64,000 bases of DNA from an uncultured Paracoccaceae bacterium (GCA_947500135.1 CANMQX010000003.1:248001-312000), one strand, 5' to 3'. Shown: positions 52,422 through 61,370, counted from the stretch's first letter. Program-made: numbers and translations. Notes: generated by a model from the sequence alone, not told the origin.

Positions 52422-53573
52422 TCAGGTCCTGTCTTTGATCACGTTGGTCAAGGTGATGATCTCTTGGCGCAGATCGCCAACGCTTTCCTGACGGCCCGCT
52501 GACATCTCTTCAAGGATACGCAGCAGCTGCACATCGATGGACCGCAGGCGCATGCGGCTTTCGGCGTCGATCCCCTCCATACCGCTTTCGTCCAGCTTTT
52601 TGATCAGCATTTCCTGCCCTTCGGCAACACGGGTCAGCAATGCCTCGGTCTCGTCATTTTCTTTGATTTGCGCCATTTGATCCATGGACTCTGCGAGGTT
52701 GGCAAAGCGTTTTTCATTCTCTTCCCGGTCGGCATCCATCTGGCCCATGCTCATCTGGATCGTGTCCATCAGCTCGCCCAGTTGGTCAACAAAGGCGGCC
52801 ATCACGCCACTATCGGCACCGCTGCCGCCTTCGTCGCCTTCAAGGCCGACGCGGGTGATCGTGGACATCCATTCTTCCAACTCGCGGTAGAACCGGTTTT
52901 GGCCGTGACCTGCAAAGAGTTCGAGCAAGCCCACAACCAATGATCCGGCCAGACCCAGCAAGGAACTGGAAAAGGCGGTGCCCATGCCACCCAGCTGGCT
53001 TTCAAGACCCGATTGCAGACGCGCAAAGATATCGGCACCGTCTTCGCCATCGCCGGGGTTGAGCGAACGGATGGTTTCGACCAATGCAGGCACCGTTGTG
53101 GCCAGCCCATAGAACGTCCCCAAAAGGCCAAGGAAAATCAAAACGTTACCGATGTACCGCGTAATCTCCCGGTCTTCGTCGATCCGCTGCGCCACAGAAT
53201 CCAGTATCGACCGGCTGGAGGTGGACGATATCTGCGTGCGCGCACCGCGCGACCGCAGGAGCGTTGCCAGCGGGGCCAGCAGTGATGGTGCCGCGATATA
53301 GGAATGCCCACCCGCATCGCGGGCAAATCGTTCGATCCAACGCACTGATTTGATCAACAGAAAGACCTGATTGAAACAGGACAACACGCCCAGAACGAAC
53401 ACGGCCAGAATGACCCCGTTCAGATAGGGGTTGGAATTGTAGATCGCGATGATCTGGGCCTGTCCCAGATAAAATCCAGCCCCGATCAGCCCGATCACGA
53501 CAAACATGAACAGAATCTGGCGGAACGGCTGCGAAAACTGTGGTTGTGCCTTGGCTGCCTTTTTGTCGGACAC
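52422..53573 (-). CDS. MotA/TolQ/ExbB-like proton-channel protein
   Basis: A 383-residue membrane protein with helices at about 20-41 and 51-70, and near 141-165 (YIGNVLIFLGLLGTFYGLAT) and 200-225 (GTAFSSSLLGLAGSLVVGLL). The last two match the MotA/TolQ/ExbB channel core. A cytoplasmic helical tail of about 130 residues follows (MGQMDADREENEKRFANL). It overlaps functionally with the OmpA-like gene 3 bases downstream; together they resemble a stator pair of unknown output. No ZorC/ZorD-type genes are nearby, so an anti-phage Zorya system is not supported. Confidence 0.8.
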   Translation of the reverse strand: MSDKKAAKAQPQFSQPFRQILFMFVVIGLIGAGFYLGQAQIIAIYNSNPYLNGVILAVFVLGVLSCFNQVFLLIKSVRWIERFARDAGGHSYIAAPSLLAPLATLLRSRGARTQISSTSSRSILDSVAQRIDEDREITRYIGNVLIFLGLLGTFYGLATTVPALVETIRSLNPGDGEDGADIFARLQSGLESQLGGMGTAFSSSLLGLAGSLVVGLLELFAGHGQNRFYRELEEWMSTITRVGLEGDEGGSGADSGVMAAFVDQLGELMDTIQMSMGQMDADREENEKRFANLAESMDQMAQIKENDETEALLTRVAEGQEMLIKKLDESGMEGIDAESRMRLRSIDVQLLRILEEMSAGRQESVGDLRQEIITLTNVIKDRT

Positions 53574-53661
53574 GGGCTACCTTATCTTTTGTTACTGCTC
53601 TCCACCCGCATAGGAGCATAGGGGCAATCGCTTAAGAACCCAAATAAATTCGTGGTCCGGG

Positions 53662-54192
53662 TCATGTTGCTGTCAAGGCACGCACGCGGGTGACAAGCCA
53701 TTCCATATCGGCATCCCTGATCCCAAGCTCGACAAGGTGATCAGCTGTGTTGAACAGGTATTCGGTATTGGGGCCGCGCCCACCTGTGGCATGGGCGATC
53801 ATCTGGGCCTGCTTTTCCAGATCGAACTGGCAATACTGCACATGATCACGACTGATAATATAAGCCAGTGCTGGGATGGTTTCGCCATCATCGGTCACCA
53901 GATCAACCGTGTCTTCGTAATAGGCCGATGAGATCAGTTCGCGTTCGCGCAGCATGGCCAGAACAGCGTCTTCCTCGTTTTCGGCGACCTGAAACGCCAC
54001 GCCTGTGCATTGCCCGCCGGGATAGGTGTCAAGCGCCAGGACCAGTCCGGGGTCCTCTTCCGATCCCCGGTGATGGATCGAAAGCATGCAGAAACTTCGG
54101 TGATAGTCATGCAGGCGCGCCTTGACCTTGCGCGCAGGCGTGAAACCGGGATTCCACAACAGCGACCCATACCCAAAAACCCAAAGTGACAC
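53662..54192 (-). CDS. Gamma-glutamylcyclotransferase (ChaC-like)
   Basis: A 176-residue ChaC-family enzyme that splits glutathione or gamma-glutamyl peptides to 5-oxoproline. The substrate-binding motif YGSL is in VFGYGSLLWNPGF at the N-terminus, and SIHHRGSEEDPGLVLALD follows. GTG 54192 is chosen because AAAGG lies 7 bases upstream and the protein then starts right at the fold; an ATG at 54225 would add 11 residues. It is on the strand of the bch block, 89 bases after idi, but need not be functionally linked. Confidence 0.85.
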   Translation of the reverse strand: MSLWVFGYGSLLWNPGFTPARKVKARLHDYHRSFCMLSIHHRGSEEDPGLVLALDTYPGGQCTGVAFQVAENEEDAVLAMLRERELISSAYYEDTVDLVTDDGETIPALAYIISRDHVQYCQFDLEKQAQMIAHATGGRGPNTEYLFNTADHLVELGIRDADMEWLVTRVRALTAT

Positions 54193-54281
54193 TGCGCAAC
54201 CTTTCTTGTTGCGGCACGTAAACACCGGATCGGGTGCGTTGTCACGGGGTAGGGTGCGCGTTCATGCGCACCGCATTGGTT

Positions 54282-54815
54282 TTACACGGCGCGCATCAGG
54301 TCGCCAAAGATCGCGGCCTTGTGGTCTTGCAGGTAAATCCGCAGCCAGGGCGTGTAGTGATCGGGGTGCCGGGCCACATCGGCGGACAGGTCATAAAAAT
54401 CGATCCAGCGCGTCGCCATCACCTCGTCGGGGTTCGGCGTGATCTTGAGCCCGCTTGGCGCGTCAGCCACGTAAACCTGCACCACCTCATGTTCGATCAG
54501 CCCACCGCCGACATCGGCCCGATATTCGATCTGGTCACGGTGGCTGGGGTACAGCCCATTGATCCCCAGTTCTTCGTTCAGGCGCCGCACGGCGCAATCG
54601 GCGGGGTCTTCGTCCCATTCGGGGTGTGTGCAACATGTATTCGCCCATAGCCCGGGCGTGTGGTACTTGCCCATGGCCCGCTGTTGGATCAGCACGCGCC
54701 CCCGGTTCATCACAAAGACACTGACCGCCTTGTGTTTCAGCCCGCGCTGATGCGCCTCCAGCTTTTCAACCGGTTTGAGCACGCCGTTTTCCCAGGCCGG
54801 GATCATGATCGTCAT
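54282..54815 (-). CDS. idi: Isopentenyl-diphosphate delta-isomerase (type I)
   Basis: A 177-residue Nudix-fold enzyme interconverting isopentenyl and dimethylallyl diphosphate. The catalytic Cys region is ANTCCTHP, the Nudix-type helix RRLNEELGI, and the Glu region VGGGLIEHEVVQVY. It overlaps bchP by 4 bases (ATGA), as in photosynthesis gene clusters of purple bacteria, where it feeds geranylgeranyl diphosphate synthesis for bacteriochlorophyll tails and carotenoids. Confidence 0.93.
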   Translation of the reverse strand: MTIMIPAWENGVLKPVEKLEAHQRGLKHKAVSVFVMNRGRVLIQQRAMGKYHTPGLWANTCCTHPEWDEDPADCAVRRLNEELGINGLYPSHRDQIEYRADVGGGLIEHEVVQVYVADAPSGLKITPNPDEVMATRWIDFYDLSADVARHPDHYTPWLRIYLQDHKAAIFGDLMRAV

Positions 54816-55993
54816 GTGCGCAGCGGCGACACGAGCCGCGTCAGATGGGCGAGGTTCTTGATGCCGATTTTCAGATGCGCCATGGGCCGGGCCTTTACCA
54901 GTTTCTTGTTCATATACGCCTCAAATGTCAGCTTTTGCACGTCGGTATCGTGACATAAGGAAACAAACCGCTCACGTCTTTCATCGCTGCGGTAATAGGC
55001 GTTTTGCATCGCGCCCAAAACCCGGAAAACCTGTTTATGTTCGCGCATGAAGAGTTTTCTGGCCAATTGCAGGTCTTTGACCCGCCCCGATGCCAGCGTT
55101 GCCGCCGCAGCTGTGGCCGCAACACGCCCACCAACCATGGCGTAATAGATGCCTTCGCCCGATGACGGAGCCACGACACCAGCGGCGTCGCCAGCAAGCA
55201 CGACATCCTTGCCGTTATCCCATCGGTCCAGCGGTTTGAGCGGGATGGGCGCGCCTTCCTTGCGGATTGTCTTGCAGTCCGTCAGACCGGATGCCGCCCG
55301 CAGATCGGCGGTGGCCTGTTTCACATCGACCGATTTTTCCATCGATCCCATGCCGACGCTGGCCTGCTCACCATGCGGAAAGACCCAACCGTAAAAATCG
55401 GGCGAGATGCGCCCGTCATAGACCACATCGCAGCGTTTGGGATCATAGACAGCGTTGGCCTCGGGGGCCTCGATAATCTCATGATAAGCGATCACATAAG
55501 GGATCTTGTCCCCATCCTTGATCTCGGCCCTGGCGACGTTTGACCGTGCGCCGTCCGCACCGATCACCAGCTTGGCTGTCAGCTTCATTTCATTTCCGCT
55601 GATCTTATCGCGATAGACCGCATGGGTGCCGTCATTATCCCGTTCGATTTTAGTGAAGGTGCCGGTATAGCGGTGCGCACCCGCCTTTTTCGCCCGGTCA
55701 CGCAGGAATTCATCGAAATGTTCCCGGTCAACCATGCCGACAAAGCCATTTTCAATCGGGATATCGACATGGCGTTGCGTGGGCGAGATCATGCGCGCGG
55801 TGTTGACCTTTGCCACCAGCTGTTCATCGGGAATGTGGAAATCGGTGATCAATCGTGGCGGGATCGCTCCGCCGCAGGGTTTAATCCGCCCATCCCGATC
55901 GATGAATGCGACACTGTGCCCTGACCGCGCCAAATCTTCGGCGGCGGTGGCCCCGGATGGGCCTGCGCCCACGACAACGACATCATATTGCAT
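54812..55993 (-). CDS. bchP: Geranylgeranyl diphosphate/bacteriochlorophyll reductase BchP
   Basis: A 393-residue flavoprotein reductase that hydrogenates the geranylgeranyl tail to phytyl. The FAD-binding start is VVVGAGPSGATAAEDLARSG; family sequence includes CGGAIPPRLI and GDAAGVVAPSSGEGIYYAM. It lies between the carrier gene (gap of 3 bases) and idi (4-base overlap), so it is part of a single bchG-to-idi transcript. Confidence 0.94.
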   Translation of the reverse strand: MQYDVVVVGAGPSGATAAEDLARSGHSVAFIDRDGRIKPCGGAIPPRLITDFHIPDEQLVAKVNTARMISPTQRHVDIPIENGFVGMVDREHFDEFLRDRAKKAGAHRYTGTFTKIERDNDGTHAVYRDKISGNEMKLTAKLVIGADGARSNVARAEIKDGDKIPYVIAYHEIIEAPEANAVYDPKRCDVVYDGRISPDFYGWVFPHGEQASVGMGSMEKSVDVKQATADLRAASGLTDCKTIRKEGAPIPLKPLDRWDNGKDVVLAGDAAGVVAPSSGEGIYYAMVGGRVAATAAAATLASGRVKDLQLARKLFMREHKQVFRVLGAMQNAYYRSDERRERFVSLCHDTDVQKLTFEAYMNKKLVKARPMAHLKIGIKNLAHLTRLVSPLRT

Positions 55994-55996
55994 CTA

Positions 55997-57277
55997 TTAT
56001 TCTCCCGGAACGAGGGTGACGGATAGTGACTTGCGGTCCATGATTTTGGCGGCCATCGCGGTCGCGGCGATAAAGAGCGCCGCCTCGGCAATGAAGACGG
56101 ATCCGAAGGCTTGGGTGTCGGACATGCTGACGCGCAGAATGTCGACCATGCCCGCGCCAATCAGCCCGCCGAACCCCGCAGCGATGGCCTGTGCCGCCCC
56201 CCAAAGACCCATACGGGTGCCTTCGCGCCGGGCCATGCCTTCGGCGGCCAAGGCGATCATGGAACCGATGGCAGCAACGGCAAACATGCCGTTAAAGAAA
56301 CCCAACAGAACGACGGCTGGGATGATTGGTGCGGTTGGTCCAAGCGGTCCAAGGAATGTGATGAGCGCAAGCGCGCCAGCGGACCCGAGGCAACCGGCCA
56401 TGACCCAATTACGCAGCGCCCCGATTTTGAAACCAGTTGCGAGGATGCCGACCGTCAACATTCCGATAAAGACGCCGCCATTTTGTGCGCCCGACAAGGA
56501 TGTGGATTGTCCGGGCGTGAACCCAAAGACGAGGCCAGCATAGGGTTCCAGGATCAGTTCCTGCATGAAATAGGCGGTCATCGACAAGAACACAAAGATG
56601 GTGAAGTTGCGGGCTTTGCGTTCGGTCCAAACCTCGCGCAGTCCGTCCATGAATGGGGTTGGGTCTGGCTCACGGACAGCAATCAGATTACGTTCGACCC
56701 GCCAGACCGCGACACAAGTGATCAATGTGGCTGTGGTCACGACGATGGCCACGATTTTTAGCAGAAGTTGTGGGGTATAGGGATCAATGAGCTGGCCGAC
56801 GATCCCGGCGGTCATTGCAATCCCAAAGATCATCATCAGCCATGTGATCGTGGCCGCCGCCGCCCGGCGCTGTGGCGCTGTTGTCGTGGCAAGCAGCGCC
56901 AGAAGCGAGGTACCAGAGGCCCCGACACCAAGGCCGATCAGCGTGTATGCAACGATGGATACTGTCAATCCGAGCGCGAAGGATTGTGCGAAAACAAGCA
57001 CGCCGCAAGCCGCCATGAACGCACCAATGGCAAGCGCCGCCATGCCCCCGATGATCCAGCGCGTCCGGTGCCCGCCCGTGTCGGAATAGAACCCCCAATG
57101 CGGTCGGGTGAGCTGGATACCGTAGTGCAGTCCAACCAGCAGTCCGGGCAGGATGGCAGGCAGCGAAAGCTCAACCACCATCAGCCGGTTGAGGGTCGAT
57201 GTCGTCAGTACAACGATGGCCCCAAGTGCCATTTGCACAAAGCCGAGCCGAATAATCTGGAACCAGGATAAAGTCAT
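55997..57277 (-). CDS. BCH/LhaA/PucC-family membrane carrier (bchG-bchP associated ORF427 type)
   Basis: A 426-residue 12-helix protein of the PucC/LhaA branch of the major facilitator fold, starting LSWFQIIRLGFVQMALGAIV. This is the gene routinely found between bchG and bchP (ORF427/428 in Rhodobacter), older annotations calling it the 44.5-kDa bacteriochlorophyll synthase chain. Relatives help deliver bacteriochlorophyll to antenna or reaction-centre assembly. It starts 1 base after the bchG stop region, in the same transcript. Confidence 0.9.
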   Translation of the reverse strand: MTLSWFQIIRLGFVQMALGAIVVLTTSTLNRLMVVELSLPAILPGLLVGLHYGIQLTRPHWGFYSDTGGHRTRWIIGGMAALAIGAFMAACGVLVFAQSFALGLTVSIVAYTLIGLGVGASGTSLLALLATTTAPQRRAAAATITWLMMIFGIAMTAGIVGQLIDPYTPQLLLKIVAIVVTTATLITCVAVWRVERNLIAVREPDPTPFMDGLREVWTERKARNFTIFVFLSMTAYFMQELILEPYAGLVFGFTPGQSTSLSGAQNGGVFIGMLTVGILATGFKIGALRNWVMAGCLGSAGALALITFLGPLGPTAPIIPAVVLLGFFNGMFAVAAIGSMIALAAEGMARREGTRMGLWGAAQAIAAGFGGLIGAGMVDILRVSMSDTQAFGSVFIAEAALFIAATAMAAKIMDRKSLSVTLVPGE

Positions 57278-57278
57278 C

Positions 57279-58184
57279 TTAACCTCCCAGTGCGGTGGCA
57301 GAGATCATCATGCCACTGATGTAAAAAAGAATACCCATGCCTTGATACCAAGGCGTTTTCCCTTCGGGGTCGCGCAGCAGAATGCGCATGGCACCCAGTT
57401 GCACGGCAAGCATGGCCATGATGCCAAGCGCGTGGAATGCATGCCCCCAGTAGGTCAGCAGGCCGATCACGATGGCTTGCGGGACGGTCATGACCCAGCA
57501 GGCGGTTTTGGCTGCGCGGTCCAAGCCAAGTGTGACGGGAAGCGAGCGCAAGCCCATTGCGCGGTCGCCCTCGATCGCCTTGAAATCGTTGAGCGTCATG
57601 ATGCCATGCGCGCCGAGACCATATAGCACAGCAATCACAATAACCTCTGGTCTGGGTGCGCCCGCGCTGACGACGGCGGCACCTGTTACCCAGGGCAGTG
57701 TCTCATAGGCGAGGCCACATAGGCCCGGCCCCCAGATACCGGATTTCTTCGCCCGAATGGGTTCAGCGGAGTAAGCCCAAGCCGCGATGATGGCGAGGAT
57801 TGTCGCGCCAAACCCCCAAGGACCAAGCTGATAACCGACGATGAGCCCAAGCGCCGTCATGGCCAACGCAATGTAAAGCCCCCAGCGTCCCGGGATGCGC
57901 CCTGATGGAATCGGGCGGTCAGGTTCATTGATGGCGTCTACATGGCGGTCGCACCAGTCATTTGCGGCTTGCGACATGCCGCAAACAATTGGACCCGCCA
58001 GGATCACGCCCAATATCACGAAAAACCAATGCCCAGAAGGGCTTACCCCCGAAGAAACAACGCCGCAAAGATAGGCCCACATGGGGGGGAACCATGTCAC
58101 AGGTTTGATCAGCCGCAAGGTTGCGCTTGGCTGTGGCCAGCGACGCGGCTCTGCTCCGATCTGTAAATCAGACGTGACACTCAT
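57279..58184 (-). CDS. bchG: Bacteriochlorophyll a synthase BchG
   Basis: A 301-residue UbiA-type prenyltransferase that esterifies bacteriochlorophyllide with geranylgeraniol. The first Asp-rich motif is in NDWCDRHVDAINEPDRP and the second in NDFKAIEGDRAMG. The N-terminal LRLIKPVTWFPPMWAYLCG is typical. It heads the bchG-carrier-bchP-idi unit. No clear ribosome-binding site precedes the ATG, and PpsR-type boxes lie over and just before the start, pointing to light/oxygen repression. Confidence 0.94.
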   Translation of the reverse strand: MSVTSDLQIGAEPRRWPQPSATLRLIKPVTWFPPMWAYLCGVVSSGVSPSGHWFFVILGVILAGPIVCGMSQAANDWCDRHVDAINEPDRPIPSGRIPGRWGLYIALAMTALGLIVGYQLGPWGFGATILAIIAAWAYSAEPIRAKKSGIWGPGLCGLAYETLPWVTGAAVVSAGAPRPEVIVIAVLYGLGAHGIMTLNDFKAIEGDRAMGLRSLPVTLGLDRAAKTACWVMTVPQAIVIGLLTYWGHAFHALGIMAMLAVQLGAMRILLRDPEGKTPWYQGMGILFYISGMMISATALGG

Positions 58185-58239
58185 CTTGTCAGTTTAGAGT
58201 GACATATGGTGGTTGGGCAAGTGTAAACCGGGCTTGACA
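58162..58239 (-). promoter_or_regulatory. Three PpsR/CrtJ-type boxes (TGT-N12-ACA) at the bchG start
   Basis: Exact TGT-N12-ACA boxes lie at 58162-58179, 58187-58204 (TGTCAGTTTAGAGTGACA) and 58222-58239. The first two are 7 bases apart, the spacing style for cooperative PpsR/CrtJ binding; the third is 17 bases further upstream. The first covers codons 2-8 of bchG, the second sits immediately before the ATG. This predicts aerobic/high-light repression of the bchG unit. Confidence 0.78.
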
Positions 58240-58471
58240 CCGCGCCAAAGCGCCGCGCCGTTGTCAGTGCCTGCGATCACTGTCAGTCAATCACTGGGAC
58301 ACTACGCGCAAGAATGGTGGGCGGTGTTGATTTGTCGGTGCGATACGCGGCGTTTGGAAGGCGTGTATAATTTGTCGCAGGACCCAGACGCTCACCAGAA
58401 GCCAATCGATACTGAATGACCATTTAGGGTCGTTTCGCCCCGACAGGTCGGACCTACAATGCGTTGTAGGT

Positions 58472-58642
58472 TTAGCCGCTTTTCTGCTGCTGATACCGCA
58501 TACGTGTGCGTTCAAAAGCTCGGACCAGACGTGGATCAGTTGCCCCCAACATCTTGATCTGCTCTGCGAATGCTTCTTCGCTTTGGCCGTAAAACGCCTC
58601 GGCAGCGTCATTCGGTTTCAAAATACCATGTTCCGTTGACAT
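58472..58642 (-). CDS. Small protein of unknown function (56 residues)
   Basis: A 56-residue, mostly helical, charged protein (NDAAEAFYGQSEEAFAEQIK, then DPRLVRAFERTRMRYQQQ). ATG 58642 has GGAG about 8 bases upstream; the frame is open to 58756 but the extension lacks coding character. It has no signal peptide or membrane segment. It sits alone between the bchG promoter region and the ThuA-like gene. Family not recognised. Confidence 0.55.
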   Translation of the reverse strand: MSTEHGILKPNDAAEAFYGQSEEAFAEQIKMLGATDPRLVRAFERTRMRYQQQKSG

Positions 58643-58854
58643 AATCGCACTCCTAACACTAACGGTAACGGTTTTCACGTGGTTTGAGGCATTAATCGGG
58701 CAGAAATGGCGTTTTTTGACAAAAGTACAGGGCGAAACTGCGTATTTTCTGAACAATTGATCCTATTCCTTTCATTAGCAGGCCAAAATTCACCCCTTGG
58801 TTGTCGATCAGATTTCGCGCTTGTGTTTGATTTGAAAGGGTCGCAAGGTCGACT

Positions 58855-58866
58855 CAAAGCGCTTTG
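58855..58866. promoter_or_regulatory. Palindromic operator candidate before the ThuA-like gene
   Basis: CAAAGCGCTTTG, a perfect 12-bp palindrome with central CG as in LacI-family sites, 11 bases before the ATG of the ThuA-like gene. A repressor here would also cover the ribosome-binding region. No LacI-family gene lies next to it; the one at 7639 has a different site. Confidence 0.45.
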
Positions 58867-58877
58867 GGGGGCATTTT

Positions 58878-59663
58878 ATGGTTATTCGCGTGGTGGTTTG
58901 GAACGAAAACGTTCATGAGCAGGAAAACGAGATTGTCGCGGACCTTTATCCCGACGGCATCCATGGCGCGATTGCCAATGCGTTGAACGCCGCGGACGGC
59001 GTTTCCGCAGCGACGGCGACATTGCAGGACCCTGAACATGGCTTAAGTGCTGCCCGCCTTGCCGAAACGGATGTGTTGTTATGGTGGGGCCATGCCGCCC
59101 ATGGTGATGTATCGGATACAGTTTCGGAGCGCGTGGTTGAGGCCGTCTGGTCCGGCATGGGTTTTATTGCACTGCATTCGGCGCATTTTGCGAAACCGTT
59201 CAAGGCACTTATGGGCACGGCCTGCAATCTGACCTGGCGTGAAGCAGGCGAGCGGGAACGTATTTGGCTGACATCACGCAATCACCCGATTGCGCATGGT
59301 TTGCCCGATCAGTTCGCCTTAGAAAACGAAGAAATGTATGGCGAGCCCTTTGGCGTGCCAGAGCCGCAGGAGACGGTGTTCATCAGCTGGTTCCAGGGTG
59401 GTGAAGTGTTCCGGTCGGGCCTGACATACCGGCGTGGTGCAGGGAATGTGTTTTATTTCCGTCCTGGTCACGAAACCTATCCAACCTATCACGATCCAAA
59501 TGTGCAGCGTGTTTTGCAAAATGCCGTGCGCTGGGCGCATAATCCGGCCCGCCGCGTGCCTGATGTAACAGATACCCCCAATGTTCCTGTCGATGCCGCG
59601 TTGGAACCAATTGAAGAGCGTGGTCCAAGACTGCATCGCGATGGCGAGGCGGGTTTCCGTTGA
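58878..59663 (+). CDS. ThuA-domain protein (trehalose-utilisation family)
   Basis: A 261-residue cytosolic protein with the class-I-glutaminase-like ThuA fold: VVVWNENVHEQENEIV at the N-terminus, LLWWGHAAHGDV, and FISWFQGGEVFRSGLTYRRG with NVFYFRPGHETYPTY towards the C-terminus. ThuA with the oxidoreductase ThuB acts on 3-keto disaccharides (trehalose, sucrose, maltitol) in rhizobia. The next gene is such an oxidoreductase, overlapping by 4 bases, so a keto-sugar pathway is likely. No transporter is adjacent. Confidence 0.87.
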   Translation: MVIRVVVWNENVHEQENEIVADLYPDGIHGAIANALNAADGVSAATATLQDPEHGLSAARLAETDVLLWWGHAAHGDVSDTVSERVVEAVWSGMGFIALHSAHFAKPFKALMGTACNLTWREAGERERIWLTSRNHPIAHGLPDQFALENEEMYGEPFGVPEPQETVFISWFQGGEVFRSGLTYRRGAGNVFYFRPGHETYPTYHDPNVQRVLQNAVRWAHNPARRVPDVTDTPNVPVDAALEPIEERGPRLHRDGEAGFR

Positions 59664-60709
59664 TCCGTGTCCTGATCCTTGGCACTGGTGGCATGGCCAG
59701 TACCCATGCTGAAGCCTACGCACAGATGGAGGGCGTTTCCCTTGTGGCTGGTGTCGATACCAGTCAGGCCAATCTTGCTGTGTTCAAGCAAACCCATCAT
59801 GTTCCGCATGGCTTTTTAAGTATTCGCGATGCGCTGGCCTGGGGCGAATTTGATGCTGTGTCAAATGTGACCCCTGACGCCGTACATCATCGGACGACCA
59901 TTCCCTTGTTGGCTGCGGGCAAACATGTGTTGTGTGAAAAACCGCTGGCAACAAATCAGCAGGACGCAGAACAGATGGCGCAGGCCGCGGCGGCCGCTGG
60001 TGTCGTCAACATGGTCAATCTGACCTATCGGAATGTCCCTGCGTTGATGCATGCGGCGGATATGGTTGCGCGCGGCGATATTGGTGAAGTTCGGCATTTC
60101 GAAGCCTCGTACCTGCAAAGCTGGCTGACACAGGATGCCTGGGGTGACTGGCGCACCGAAGATCAGTGGCTTTGGCGCCTGTCGTCTGAACACGGGTCCT
60201 TGGGGGTTCTTGGTGATGTGGGCGTGCATATTCTGGACTATGCCAGTTTTGCCGCCGGGTCTGATGCAGCAGAGGTGTCTTGCCGTTTGCAGACCTTTCC
60301 GAAAGCCGAAGGTGATCAGATTGGGCCATATCGGTTGGATGCCAATGACAGTATGACCATGCACCTTGCCTTGCAGAATGGGGCGATTGGTGTGATCCAC
60401 GCCAGTCGCTTTGCAAGCGGCCATCTTAATGACCTGAGCTTGCGTTTGTTTGGAACAAATGGCGGATTGGACGTTGGCTTTGCGGGCGGCGAAAGCCGAT
60501 TGCGCGTTTGTCTGGGCGACAATCTGCAGGACGGCAAATGGTCTGACCTGCCAACCCCGCAGGTCAATACCAACTTTGTCCGATTTATTGACGCCATTCG
60601 AACGGGCAAGGATGTGCAGCCTGACTTTGCCCGCGGCGCGGCATTGCAACGTGTTTTGGACCTCGCTGTCGCCTCAAACACGGATTCATTTTGCAATCAA
60701 GTTGTTTAG
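59660..60709 (+). CDS. Gfo/Idh/MocA oxidoreductase, ThuB-like
   Basis: A 349-residue NAD(P)-dependent dehydrogenase starting VLILGTGGMASTHAEAY, with EKP in CEKPLATNQQDA and the active-site region LGDVGVHILDYA. The start is TTG 59660 overlapping the ThuA-like stop (TTGA), the only start compatible with the Rossmann N-terminus. With the ThuA-like partner it resembles the rhizobial ThuA/ThuB pair that handles 3-keto-disaccharides. It is the fourth member of this family in the window. Confidence 0.85.
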   Translation: MIRVLILGTGGMASTHAEAYAQMEGVSLVAGVDTSQANLAVFKQTHHVPHGFLSIRDALAWGEFDAVSNVTPDAVHHRTTIPLLAAGKHVLCEKPLATNQQDAEQMAQAAAAAGVVNMVNLTYRNVPALMHAADMVARGDIGEVRHFEASYLQSWLTQDAWGDWRTEDQWLWRLSSEHGSLGVLGDVGVHILDYASFAAGSDAAEVSCRLQTFPKAEGDQIGPYRLDANDSMTMHLALQNGAIGVIHASRFASGHLNDLSLRLFGTNGGLDVGFAGGESRLRVCLGDNLQDGKWSDLPTPQVNTNFVRFIDAIRTGKDVQPDFARGAALQRVLDLAVASNTDSFCNQVV

Positions 60710-60989
60710 AAAAACCACCGTACGGTCCATTTCTTTGACTTTGATGTATTATTAGGGTTGAGTTCGTCAATGCCGTTTCCCGTTATTGCGGTAGAGGACC
60801 TTACATGATTGCCTTTTCATTCGACCCAACAAGTTGCACCGGATCACCCGCATCGATCAAACACGCGATATTTGCTTATCATTTGGAAAGAAACCTTTGC
60901 TACCGAAGGCCATCGCGGACGCGATCTGTTTCGGATGAGAGTGCAGGAAAACCAAATATGCACGCCCGACAAAAGCTGGGAGTTTGCAA

Positions 60990-61370
60990 ATGAATGATAT
61001 CCTTGTTCCGCTTGCACCGGCTGACATTATCGATCAGCTGGCACAATTGAAGTTGCAACTGGAGTCGGCAAAAGACGCCGATCTGCATGCTCATTTTTCA
61101 AAGCAACGCCATTTGTTGCAACTCGCACTTGATCGCCTTTTGCCCGGCGATGACGTTCAGGCCGCGATGCAGGATCTGCTGTATGAGGTCTATGCCGACC
61201 TTCACGCCCTGGAAGGCGACATGAGAGATTGCGAATCCCGATCGGATTTTGGCCCGGCCTTTGTTGCCTTGGCACAATCATATCTGGCGACATTGCAGGA
61301 ACGCGATATGCTGAAGGCGGAATTGGTCCGGCAGTTGCGTGACGCTGTCGCTAAGGTCAGTATTTCTTAA
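60990..61370 (+). CDS. DUF6165-like protein
   Basis: A 126-residue soluble helical protein. The start NDILVPLAPADIIDQLAQLK, the middle LYEVYADLHALEGDMRDCES and the tail region VALAQSYLATLQERDMLKAE resemble DUF6165 proteins as I remember them; I cannot verify this. CTGGGAG precedes ATG 60990, and a TTG two codons earlier is an alternative. It lies just before the flagellar genes on the same strand, 92 bases from motB; relatives are often near polysaccharide or glycosylation genes. Function unknown. Confidence 0.6.
   Translation: MNDILVPLAPADIIDQLAQLKLQLESAKDADLHAHFSKQRHLLQLALDRLLPGDDVQAAMQDLLYEVYADLHALEGDMRDCESRSDFGPAFVALAQSYLATLQERDMLKAELVRQLRDAVAKVSIS

Noticed and set aside
50607..53573. 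Zorya-type anti-phage system (ZorA/ZorB)
   Set aside because: The MotA/OmpA pairing is superficially similar, but no ZorC, ZorD or ZorE-like genes are adjacent; the neighbours are a ChaC enzyme and a PDC-like protein.
60805..60993. 62-codon open frame before the DUF6165-like gene
   Set aside because: It has a fair ribosome-binding site (GAGG), but an alternative frame of equal length starts at 60809 and neither shows recognisable features. The 280-base gap 60710-60989 is treated as non-coding.
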